From: Streptomyces sp. JJ38
GTDB taxonomy: Bacteria; Actinomycetota; Actinomycetes; Streptomycetales; Streptomycetaceae
Length of the DNA: 34,090 nucleotides
Reading direction: 5' to 3'
NCBI RefSeq assembly: GCF_019303475.1
Contig: NZ_JABLSI010000049.1
Span: forward strand, 1-34,090
Below, piece after piece: positions 7,801-21,718 of the stretch. Position 1 is the first letter of the stretch. Each line of letters begins with the position of its first letter. The notes beneath the pieces were generated by a model. The model ran no database searches, was not told where the DNA came from, and was given only the letters and a program-made list of their open reading frames with translations. The position numbers and the translations under genes are program-made.

Positions 7801-10800
7801 GCGTCGTGGCCGAGGTGCTCGGCCACGACCCCGGCAAGAAGCTGCCCCGCAACCGCGGCTTCTTCGAGCTGGGCCTGGACTCGGTCACCGTCGCCGAGCT
7901 CGCCCGCCGGCTGGGTGCCGAGCTGGGCTGCGAGCTGGACGCCGCCGACGTGCTGGAGCACGCCAGCATCGACGCCCTCACCGCCCACGTCCGGCCGCTG
8001 CTGCCGGCCCCCGCCCCGCCCGGCCCGGCCGAACCCGCCGCCGGCGCTCCCGCGCCCGCGGTGACCTCCGGCCCCGCACCGGCCGGTGCGACGGGCGGCC
8101 CCGAGCCCGTCGCCGTCGTCGGGATCGGCTGCCGCCTGCCCGGCGGCGTCAACGACCCGGGCGGCTTCTGGGACCTGCTGGACGGACGCACCGACGCCAC
8201 CGGCGAGATACCGGCCGACCGCTGGGACGCCGACGCCCTGCACGGTGAGAACGCGCCCGGCACCGTCGTCACCACCCGGGGCGCCTTCCTGGACGCCGTC
8301 GACGGCTTCGACCACACCTTCTTCCGGGTCTCCCCGCGCGAGGCCCGCAGCATGGACCCGCAGCAGCGCATCCTGATGGAGGTGGCCTGGGAGGCGCTGG
8401 AGGACGCCGGTGTTCCCGCCCCCGGCCTGCGCGGCGGCCGCACCGGCGTCTTCGTCGGCCTCAACACCACCGACTACCAGCAGCTGGTGACCCGGCAGCA
8501 GAGCGACATCGACCTCTACTACGGCACCGGGAACTCCTTCAGCGGAGCCGCCGGACGACTCTCCTACTTCCTCGGCACCCGCGGCCCGAGCATCGCCGTG
8601 GACACCGCCTGTTCCTCCTCGCTCACCGCCGTGCACCTCGCCTGCCAGAGCCTGCGCGCCGGGGAGAGCGACATCGCCATCGCGGCCGGCGCCAACGTCA
8701 TGTCGACGCCCACGGTGTTCCTCGCCATGTCCGCGGCCGGAGCACTCGCCCCCGACGGCCGCTGCAAGACCTTCGACGACTCCGCCGACGGCTACGGCCG
8801 CGGCGAGGGCGCCGGAGCCGTCATCCTCAAACCGCTGTCCAGGGCCCTGGCCGACGGCGACCGGGTGTACGCGGTCATCCGGGGCAGTGCCGTCAACCAG
8901 GACGGGGCCAGCGGCGGCCTGACCGTGCCCAGCGGCGAGGCCCAGCAGGAGGTCATCCGCGCCGCCCTCGACCAGGCCCGGCTCAGCCCCGGCGACATCG
9001 ACTACGTCGAGGCGCACGGCACCGGCACCCGACTCGGCGACGCCATCGAGGTCCGCGCCCTGGCGGCCGCGCTCGGCGAGGGCCGGCCGGCCGACCGGCC
9101 GCTCCTCGTCGGCTCCGTGAAGACCAACGTCGGTCACCTGGAGGCCGCCGCCGGCATCACCGGGCTCATCAAGGTCGCCCTCTCGCTCGGCCACGAGCGC
9201 ATCCCCGCCCACCTGCACCTCCACACGCCCACCCAGCAGCTCGCCTGGGACAGGCTGCCGGTGAGGGTGACCGACGACGACGTCGTGTGGCGTCGGGGCG
9301 GACGGGCCCGGGTGGCCGGCGTCAGCGCCTTCGGCTTCACCGGCACCAACGCCCACGTCCTGCTGGAGGAGGCCCCCGAGACGGCACGGCGGGAGCCCGC
9401 CGCCACCGCCCGGCCCTACGTGCTGGCCGCCTCCGCGACCACTCCGGCCGCCCTCGCCGAGACCGCCGCCCGGCTGCGGGCCCGGCTCGCCCGGACGACC
9501 GACGAGGAACTGGCCGACCTGTGCTGGACGTCGGGCGCCCGCCGCACCCACCACGAGCACCGGCTCGCGGTGGTCGGGCAGACCCGCACCGAGCTGATCC
9601 GGCGCCTGGGCGCCGTCGAACGCGGCGAGCAGGGCGGTGGCGTCCGCAGCGGGGCCGCGCGCCCCGACGAGGAGCGCACCCTCGCCTTCCTCCACGGCAC
9701 CGCCGCACCGGAGCTGCCGTGGGCCGAGCTGCTCGCCCCCACCGCCGACACCCCGCTCGCCGCGGCGCTGCTCGGTGACCCGGAGGCCCACCGCGCCTTC
9801 CGCGCCGTCGTGGCCGAGGCCGACGGAGCCCTGCGCCGCACCCTCGGCTTCTCCGCCGCGCGGGTGTGGGAGGGCGCCGCCCCGCCGCCCGACCCCGGCA
9901 CGGTCGAGGACACCGCGCTCACCTGGGCCGGCCAGCTGGCCATGGGCGCGCTGTGGGTCTCCCTCGGCGTGGCCCCGCAGGCCGTCGTGGGTGCCGGCGT
10001 CGGTGAGCTGAGCGCCGCCTGCGCGGCCGGTGAGCTGAGCGTCGACGAGGCCGCCGGGCTGCTCGCCGCCGGGCAGCCGACCCCGCCCACCGGGCGCGGC
10101 GGCACCATGACCCGCTACTCGGCGGGTTCCGGCTGGCCCGCCCTCGCCGGGGAACTGACCGCCGACGGCGTCGAGACCGTCCTCGACCTCGGCACCGGCA
10201 GCTCCTCCGCCCGGCTGCTGTCCGCCGCGCTGGAGGGCCGGGGCGGGGGAGCGGCGGTGCTGAGCACCCCGGTGCGCCGCTCCGCGGGCGGCGGCCAGTG
10301 GTCCGCACCCGACGCCACCGACCTGCTCGACCTCGTCGCGCACCTCCATGTGCTGGGCTGCGCGGTGGACTTCGACCGCGTGACCGGGGGCCGCCGCCGG
10401 GTTGTGCCGCTGCCCGGGTACGCCTGGCAACGCCGCAGCCACTGGATCGGCCCGCTCGCCCTCACTCCGGCCGCTCCGTCCTCCCCGGCGGTGTCCGCCA
10501 CCTCGGCGACCTCCGCCGTCTCCGCCGCCTCCGCCGTCTCCGCCGCCGACGGGACGGGCGGGGGCCGGGCGACGGCCCTCGTGGCCGAGGTGTCCGCGCT
10601 CCCGGCCGACCGCCGCGAGGAGCGGCTGCTGGACGCGGTCGTCCAGTGGGCCTGCGATGTTCTGGGCGGCGCCGATGACGTCGCGCCCGAACAGGGCTTC
10701 TTCGACCTGGGCATGGACTCCGTCCTGTCCCAGGAGCTCAAGCGCAGGGCCGAGGCGGAGCTGGGCTTCGAACTGCCCGGCACCGTGATGTTCGAGTGCC

Positions 10801-11078
10801 CCAACGCGCTGTCGTTCGCCCGGTTCATCGGCACCGAACTCGACGCGATGCCGCAGCCGGGGCCCGAGCCGGAGGCGGCCGCGGAGGCGCCCGCCGAGTA
10901 CGCACCGGCCGCGCCGGAGCCTTCCGACGAACAGCCATCCACCGAACGGCCTTCCGCCGGACAGCGGTCCGACGCCGAGGAGCTGGACGACCTCAGCGAC
11001 GAGGCGCTCATGGCCCGCGCCCTGTCCCTGCTCGACAGCTCCGAGGCCATGCTCACCGAGGGAAGGGAGCGGCCGTGA
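4851..11078 (+). CDS. pltB-like: Type I modular PKS, two modules: KS-AT-ACP-KS-AT(degenerate)-ACP
   Basis: This 2075-aa PKS has the layout I recall for PltB. Module 1: KS1 at about 17-441 (C188, H323, H363), AT1 at about 546-845 (S637 in GHSMGE, YAFH at 736-739, nearer the malonyl HAFH than the methylmalonyl YASH) and ACP1 (S1011 in LGLDSV). Module 2: KS2 at about 1085-1515 (C1254, H1389, H1429), an AT remnant at about 1525-1840, and ACP2 (S1957 in LGMDSV). In the remnant GHSxGE has become GAGVGE, so the nucleophile is Gly1716, and the HAFH region is gone. The C-terminal acidic helix LDDLSDEALMARAL looks like a docking segment for the next PKS. KS1 probably takes the chlorinated pyrrolyl unit from the carrier at 2756. 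GGGAG at 4841-4845 favours ATG 4851 over ATG 4827. PKS2 follows after 70 bp. Confidence 0.95.
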   Translation: MSKPFTSPEPRPDDASAIAVVGAGCRFPGGVRDLDSLWRVLADGVDVVGEVPSDRWDDSFHDPDPKSPGTTYCREGGFLTDIDRFDAEHFGISPRDAREMDPQQRLLLEVSAEALEDAGGPRERWSGTRTSVHMGILGSDYMLLHAKTNGVAGIGPYFAAGKEFSFAAGRIAYLFGLHGPAMSVNTACSSSLVAVHLACQALRTGEADTALAGGVNAILTPELTVFMGKVQALSPTGRCKPFDSRADGIVRGEGCGVVVLKRYADALRDGDRIHGVIRGSAVNQDGYSAGLMAPNAVAQQNLLRSALDNAGLTPDAVSYVEAHGTGTPLGDPLEISALTDVISRDRPADRRLVVGSHKANFGHMDSAAGIAGLLKTLLVLRHRTVPGQIHHETASPFIDWDSSGIVIPTGPTPLPVEDDALPVAGVSAFGLSGTNAHVLLSAAPARPAPQPAPPPGGEHTLVLSASTEAGLRTLAGDYATALRHAEGAELDAVAAAAAVRRTALRHRLAVVGPDAEELTEALAAHRAGEPHPNALAGTAPDDPPPVVFVFSGQGSQWAGVGTDLHETEPVFRAALDECAELIGRHTDWELLEVLRDPDPARLRATEVAQPAVFAVQVALAAQLRSWGVRPDAVIGHSMGEVAAAHVAGALTLPDAVRLIVHRGRIMQRATGTGRMVNVEMNADELRDLLIDHPEVCVATVNGPASAVVAGPPEPVDRAVAALRELGATTTPLPVTYAFHSPLMLPYADELAEVLAELVPTEPTVPFRSTVTPDEQPVLDAAYWAANVREPVLLWPAVDRELAERGPGEVAFLEIGAHPVLSRPLRAALAHRGAGGLVTGTLARGKNGPHELNLSRARLHAHGAPVDWTAVHPGPVPSVTLPPHRWADERHWLEGVERGRQGGAGPNAAGLRAEVRLYDAAGRLIGEVNGVPRPAAAQAASVSAAPAARQPEAVPAASPAPAAEAAPASPAPSAAHQDVPTVVQRVVAEVLGHDPGKKLPRNRGFFELGLDSVTVAELARRLGAELGCELDAADVLEHASIDALTAHVRPLLPAPAPPGPAEPAAGAPAPAVTSGPAPAGATGGPEPVAVVGIGCRLPGGVNDPGGFWDLLDGRTDATGEIPADRWDADALHGENAPGTVVTTRGAFLDAVDGFDHTFFRVSPREARSMDPQQRILMEVAWEALEDAGVPAPGLRGGRTGVFVGLNTTDYQQLVTRQQSDIDLYYGTGNSFSGAAGRLSYFLGTRGPSIAVDTACSSSLTAVHLACQSLRAGESDIAIAAGANVMSTPTVFLAMSAAGALAPDGRCKTFDDSADGYGRGEGAGAVILKPLSRALADGDRVYAVIRGSAVNQDGASGGLTVPSGEAQQEVIRAALDQARLSPGDIDYVEAHGTGTRLGDAIEVRALAAALGEGRPADRPLLVGSVKTNVGHLEAAAGITGLIKVALSLGHERIPAHLHLHTPTQQLAWDRLPVRVTDDDVVWRRGGRARVAGVSAFGFTGTNAHVLLEEAPETARREPAATARPYVLAASATTPAALAETAARLRARLARTTDEELADLCWTSGARRTHHEHRLAVVGQTRTELIRRLGAVERGEQGGGVRSGAARPDEERTLAFLHGTAAPELPWAELLAPTADTPLAAALLGDPEAHRAFRAVVAEADGALRRTLGFSAARVWEGAAPPPDPGTVEDTALTWAGQLAMGALWVSLGVAPQAVVGAGVGELSAACAAGELSVDEAAGLLAAGQPTPPTGRGGTMTRYSAGSGWPALAGELTADGVETVLDLGTGSSSARLLSAALEGRGGGAAVLSTPVRRSAGGGQWSAPDATDLLDLVAHLHVLGCAVDFDRVTGGRRRVVPLPGYAWQRRSHWIGPLALTPAAPSSPAVSATSATSAVSAASAVSAADGTGGGRATALVAEVSALPADRREERLLDAVVQWACDVLGGADDVAPEQGFFDLGMDSVLSQELKRRAEAELGFELPGTVMFECPNALSFARFIGTELDAMPQPGPEPEAAAEAPAEYAPAAPEPSDEQPSTERPSAGQRSDAEELDDLSDEALMARALSLLDSSEAMLTEGRERP

Positions 11079-11148
11079 ACCGAACCCGCCGTCCCCTTCC
11101 CGCCCGCCCTCTCTTCCGTCAGCACGCGCACCGACGCAAGGAGTCCGC

Positions 11149-17934
<6,786 letters not shown>

Positions 17935-18062
17935 GCGGCAGGACGGACCGGCCGGCCCGGGGAACCAAGCGGAACGACGGATTCGAGTCAGGCTCGGCTC
18001 GGACTCCAGCGGATCGCCAGAGGATGCCCGCGAGCACCCGCGTGAGCCGGCCCGCGCGACGT

Positions 18063-18106
18063 GGCGGCCCGGCACCGATGAACGAGTCCATCGGTGCCGC
18101 GCCGCC
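18063..18106. terminator. Hairpin terminator after the PKS operon
   Basis: An 11-bp perfect inverted repeat (18070-18080 with 18089-18099, 8-nt loop) is extended by a further 6-bp pairing (GGCGGC at 18063-18068 with GCCGCC at 18101-18106) across a two-base mismatch. It lies about 130 nt after the PKS2 stop and 100 nt before the next gene, so the membrane protein probably has its own promoter in 18107-18202. Confidence 0.75.
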
Positions 18107-18202
18107 ATCGGGCATGCCAACTCAGCGCTCACGGGCTGGTGTTGATCCCCAATGGTGATGAAGGCACGGCTTCGGGCACGCGGCCGTGGGTAGGGAGAAC
18201 CA

Positions 18203-19276
18203 ATGACGACAGACCAAGGTGACGACAGCATGGCGCACCCCGCGGAACAGCACGCTCCGGCCGGTCGGGAAGCCGCGAAGACACTGATCCAGCCGCTCCT
18301 GATCGGCCTGACCGTGCTCATCCTGTTCCTGTGGATCGTCGGCACGGCGATGCACCGGCCGGAACCCAAGGACCTGCCCTTCGGGCTCGTCGGCCCGCCC
18401 CAGGCCGTGGCGCAGATGGAGGCGCAGCTCGACGAGAAGGCGCCCGACGCCCTCGACATCACCGCCTACCCGGACGTCGAGACCGCCCGCGCGGCCGTCG
18501 AGGACCTGGAGGTCTACGGCGCGTTCGCCCCCGGGCCGCAGGAGTCGACGCTCATCATCGCCTCCGGCGCCGGCCCCTCGCCCAAGAACTTCGTCACCCA
18601 GGCCTTCGGCGGCGTGGCCCAGCAGCAGGGCTCCCAGCTCACCGTGGACGACGTCGCCCCGCTGCCCTCCGGCGACCCGCTCGCCAACGTCGCGTTCTTC
18701 GCGCTGCTGAGCGCCACGCTGGCCTCGTTGGTGTTCCAGGTCGTGTTCTACTTCCGGGCCCGCGGTGCCGGACTCGGCGCCTGGCTCGGCCTCTCCGCCG
18801 CGTTCTCGCTGCTGGCCGGGCTCACCGGCGCCGGCCTGTGCGACTGGGCCTTCAACGCCTATCCCGGCGAGTTCTGGCCCGTCACCGGCATGATCGCGCT
18901 GTACACCTTCACGGCGGTCTCGATCGTTGCGGCCTTCCAGGTCATCGGTATCCCCGGCATCCCACTCGCCGTCCTGATGCTGGTGCCGTTCGGCGTGGCC
19001 AACAGCGGTGGCGCCGTGGACCGGTACTTCCTCGGCGAGCCGTACCACTCCTTCGCCGAGTTCGTGCCCTCGAACGCGGTGGTGGCGGGCATCCGCAGCG
19101 TCGCCTACCTGGACGGCGCGGCCGTCGGCGTCCCGCTGGCCGTGCTCACCTGCTGGTCGCTGGCCTGCGTCACCGTCGTCGCCCTGGGCCGGATGCTCAA
19201 GGGCCGCAAGGGCGGCGCGGGCGGGCCGGTGCCCGCGCCCCGGCAGCCCGCGGCGAGCACCGCCCCGGCCGACTAG
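18203..19276 (+). CDS. DUF3533 / ABC-2-type membrane protein, probable exporter component
   Basis: This 357-aa integral membrane protein has one N-terminal transmembrane helix (about 29-50), a soluble, probably extracytoplasmic domain (about 52-165), and five or so further helices from about 165 to 340. It ends in a basic, Pro-rich cytoplasmic tail. This is the layout of DUF3533/YhgE-Pip-like and ABC-2-type permeases. No ATP-binding partner is encoded nearby. The start is ATG 18203, with GGGAG six bases upstream. It sits just downstream of the PKS genes, and export of or tolerance to the product is a reasonable inference from position only. It converges on the halogenase at 19462-21114 across a long hairpin. 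Confidence 0.8.
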   Translation: MTTDQGDDSMAHPAEQHAPAGREAAKTLIQPLLIGLTVLILFLWIVGTAMHRPEPKDLPFGLVGPPQAVAQMEAQLDEKAPDALDITAYPDVETARAAVEDLEVYGAFAPGPQESTLIIASGAGPSPKNFVTQAFGGVAQQQGSQLTVDDVAPLPSGDPLANVAFFALLSATLASLVFQVVFYFRARGAGLGAWLGLSAAFSLLAGLTGAGLCDWAFNAYPGEFWPVTGMIALYTFTAVSIVAAFQVIGIPGIPLAVLMLVPFGVANSGGAVDRYFLGEPYHSFAEFVPSNAVVAGIRSVAYLDGAAVGVPLAVLTCWSLACVTVVALGRMLKGRKGGAGGPVPAPRQPAASTAPAD

Positions 19277-19290
19277 CCCGTCCCCGGCCG

Positions 19291-19348
19291 ACCGCCGAGC
19301 GGGGCCCGGGCACACCCCACCAGCGGTGCGCCCGGGCCCCGCGGCGGT
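19291..19348. terminator. Bidirectional hairpin terminator
   Basis: A perfect 13-bp stem (19299-19311 with 19330-19342) is flanked by a second short pairing (ACCGCC with GGCGGT). It lies between the convergent membrane-protein gene (stop 19276) and halogenase gene (stop 19462). Confidence 0.8.
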
Positions 19349-19461
19349 TGGGCGGGACCCTCGACGTCCCTCGGGCACGCCGGAAGCCGTGGACGGGTCG
19401 CCTTCACCCGGCCACGGCAACGGCCCCGGTCCGCCGGCCGGTCACCCGGCCCGCGGGGGCG

Positions 19462-21114
19462 TCAGAAGATCCGCTTGCCCCGCACGAAGTGCTTGATGGC
19501 CGAGACCGACGTGCCGACCATGTAGTCGCGCATGTCCGCCGGCGCCTGCCTGGCCGACCACCTCAGCATCTTGATCAGCGCCTTGGGGTTGGGGTCGATG
19601 AACTTCACGTTCTCGTTGGCGATCCCGAGGGACGGGGGTATCCAGTCCGCCCGGCGCAGCCTGGCGAACAGCCTGTCCGCGGCGTCCTGCGCCTTCATCT
19701 CCCCCGCGTCGACGGCCTCGCAGTAGTCGGCCATCACCTCGAAGATCTCCTTGTACTCCGGCTTGTCCGGCCACCACAGGCCGGGGTTCGGTACGTCCTC
19801 CAGCCCCTTCCAGTAGCCGTGGTCACCGGTGGCACGGGCCTTCTCGTCCTCGTGGATGACGCGGAAAGCGCCCGGCAGCGAACCGTAGCTCCAGATGCGG
19901 AACACCGCGTTCCAGAGGTCGTAGTTCTGGAAGGAGATGAAGGCGGAGTTCACCAGCCGGTCGTTGTGGTGGATCAGCCCCTGCTGGAGCCGCTCGACGT
20001 ACTCGAACTGCTCGGGGTCGAAGTCGTCGTTGCGCAGCGCGCGCAGCAGCCGCCAGGCGAGGACGTTGATGACCTCGGCGGTGTTGGACATGCCGCGGGA
20101 GAACAGCGGGTCGATGAACCCGGCGGCGTGGGACAGCAGCGCGTAGCGGTAGCCGACGGTCTGCGTCGACGTGTACTGCAGCCGGTCGGTGCCCACCCAC
20201 TCGCGCACGCTGCGGGCCTCCGCGAGCTGGCGCTTGACCAGCGGGAAGCGGTCCACGTGGTGCCAGAACTCCTGCTCCGGCGTCATGTCCGCGGGCTTCG
20301 GGTACCGCCGAGGGTCGAGCTGCACCCCGACGCTGCACAGCGGGTTGGTGGACTGCGGGTGGTTGTCGAAGGGGATGATCCAGAACCAGCCACGGTCGAA
20401 CATGTGGTGCATCGTGCCCTCGTGCCAGGGCAGCGGCGGGGTGTCCAGCCCGCGGGTGAGGTCGTCCACCCGCTTCACCCCGGTCATGTGGGTGAAGATG
20501 GAACGCGCGTGGTGCTTGAGCGGGTTGGGCTCCGCACGCAGCCCGAACTGGGTGGCCAGCGGGGAGCGGAAGCCGGAGCCGTCGACGATGTAGCGCACGC
20601 GGTGCGTCTCGCCCCGGGTGGTCTGGAGCGTGACACCGTCGTCGTCGATGTCGACCTTCTCGACCCGGCAGTTCTGCTTCGCCTCACAGCCGTACCTGAC
20701 CGCCGTGTTGAACAGGTACGCGTCCACGTCCTGGCGGAAGTAGTGGCTCGCCGTGTGCAGTACCTTCGGCAGCCGGAACTGGTTGATCTCCCGCGGGTCG
20801 GGCTCCTTCCCGTCCCGGTGGATCATGAATCCGAAGTGCTTCTTCACGCCGGAGGAGCTGCCGATGTACTTGATGCACTCGTCCAGGCTGCCGAGATGTC
20901 CCACCTCCGGCACGCCGTACCGGTTGGCGAGCATCCGCAGGTGCACGAGCGTGTACCCGACGGTGGACTCCCCGATGGCGAAGCGCGGATGCGTGCCGGC
21001 GTCGAGCAGAAGCACCCGGTGGCCGGCCTTCGCGAGGATGGCACCCAGTACGGAACCCGCCAGTCCGGTGCCGAGAATGGCGACGTCGTGCGAGTGCTGA
21101 CTCTGGTCGTTCAC
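19462..21114 (-). CDS. Flavin-dependent halogenase, PltM-like (phenol type)
   Basis: This 550-aa flavin halogenase-family protein differs from the PltA type. The FAD motif GTGLAG (15-20) and the halogenase signature WFWIIP (243-248) are intact, and K91/K92 fall in the expected lysine segment (GVKKHFGF). FRQDVDAY, SIFTHM and FDNHPQSTNPLCSVG resemble PltM, which chlorinates free phenols. The protein is about 50 residues longer than PltM at its C-terminus. It could chlorinate the phenol ring. It could also act in pyrrole-pyrrole coupling, as reported for the halogenase homologues Mpy10/Mpy11 of marinopyrrole. Sequence alone does not decide between these. It starts at GTG 21114 with AGGAGG five bases upstream. 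It is divergent from the degenerate homologue at 21719, and the two may work together. Confidence 0.9.
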   Translation of the reverse strand: MNDQSQHSHDVAILGTGLAGSVLGAILAKAGHRVLLLDAGTHPRFAIGESTVGYTLVHLRMLANRYGVPEVGHLGSLDECIKYIGSSSGVKKHFGFMIHRDGKEPDPREINQFRLPKVLHTASHYFRQDVDAYLFNTAVRYGCEAKQNCRVEKVDIDDDGVTLQTTRGETHRVRYIVDGSGFRSPLATQFGLRAEPNPLKHHARSIFTHMTGVKRVDDLTRGLDTPPLPWHEGTMHHMFDRGWFWIIPFDNHPQSTNPLCSVGVQLDPRRYPKPADMTPEQEFWHHVDRFPLVKRQLAEARSVREWVGTDRLQYTSTQTVGYRYALLSHAAGFIDPLFSRGMSNTAEVINVLAWRLLRALRNDDFDPEQFEYVERLQQGLIHHNDRLVNSAFISFQNYDLWNAVFRIWSYGSLPGAFRVIHEDEKARATGDHGYWKGLEDVPNPGLWWPDKPEYKEIFEVMADYCEAVDAGEMKAQDAADRLFARLRRADWIPPSLGIANENVKFIDPNPKALIKMLRWSARQAPADMRDYMVGTSVSAIKHFVRGKRIF

Positions 21115-21392
21115 CTGTTCCTCCTGGTCTGTTCGCGTCGCGACGTTTCACTGAGCTGTGTCCGCGCGGCTGGACGGACCCCCCGAGGTGGTGGCGCGGA
21201 GTGCAGAAGACCGAGTGCCGAACACACATGAGCCGCCACTCCTGCCGACGACTTCTACGCCGCGCGTCTTGAACAGCAGTGGATCGGTACTGGGACAGCC
21301 GGGTGGTCGAGCCCGTCTCGAGCACGCGCCGAGGGCTCTGCGTGACAGCGGGCCGGTACCGTCTTGTCCGCCCACCCCACGGGACCGTCGCC
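21115..21392. promoter_or_regulatory. Divergent intergenic region between two halogenase-family transcription units
   Basis: This 278-bp gap separates the minus-strand halogenase and the plus-strand small membrane gene, so promoters for both directions are expected. Its base composition is less GC-extreme around 21225-21290. TTGAAC near 21268-21273 could be a -35, but no matching -10 at proper spacing is evident. No palindromic operator was recognised. Confidence 0.35.
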
Positions 21393-21566
21393 ATGAACGC
21401 AGTCGTCCTGCTCTCCCTGATCGTCTGCGCGATGTTCGGCCTCTTCCTCACCCATCCGCTGCTCGGCCTGCTGCTGACCGGCGTCGTCATCGCGACCTAC
21501 TGGGCGGTCGACCGGTTCGCCGCCCGGACGACCCCCGAGGCCGAACGCGGCGCCTCCCGGCGCTGA
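21393..21566 (+). CDS. Small two-helix membrane protein, unknown function
   Basis: This 57-aa frame starts at ATG 21393. It consists almost entirely of two hydrophobic helices (about residues 3-19 and 20-38, separated by THP) and a charged tail ending RGASRR. I do not recognise a family. Upstream in-frame extensions to 21279 look non-coding in composition and lack a ribosome-binding site; the site before 21393 is also weak (GGGA about 10 bases upstream). It sits 152 bp ahead of the degenerate halogenase on the same strand. It could be a membrane-stress or tolerance peptide, or could be spurious. The hydrophobic pattern and the plus-strand G/C third positions favour it being real. Confidence 0.5.
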   Translation: MNAVVLLSLIVCAMFGLFLTHPLLGLLLTGVVIATYWAVDRFAARTTPEAERGASRR

Positions 21567-21718
21567 GCGTCCTGAGCGGCCCCACGGGGCCGTGGTGGCC
21601 GGGCCGACGCCTCCTCAAGGTGCCTTCCAGCGCGTGCGCCTAGCGTGCGGACAGGTCCCCGGCAGCACCGGGGACGTCCCCACCGCCCGTGCCCCCGGAT
21701 GCCGAGAGGACCAGATCC

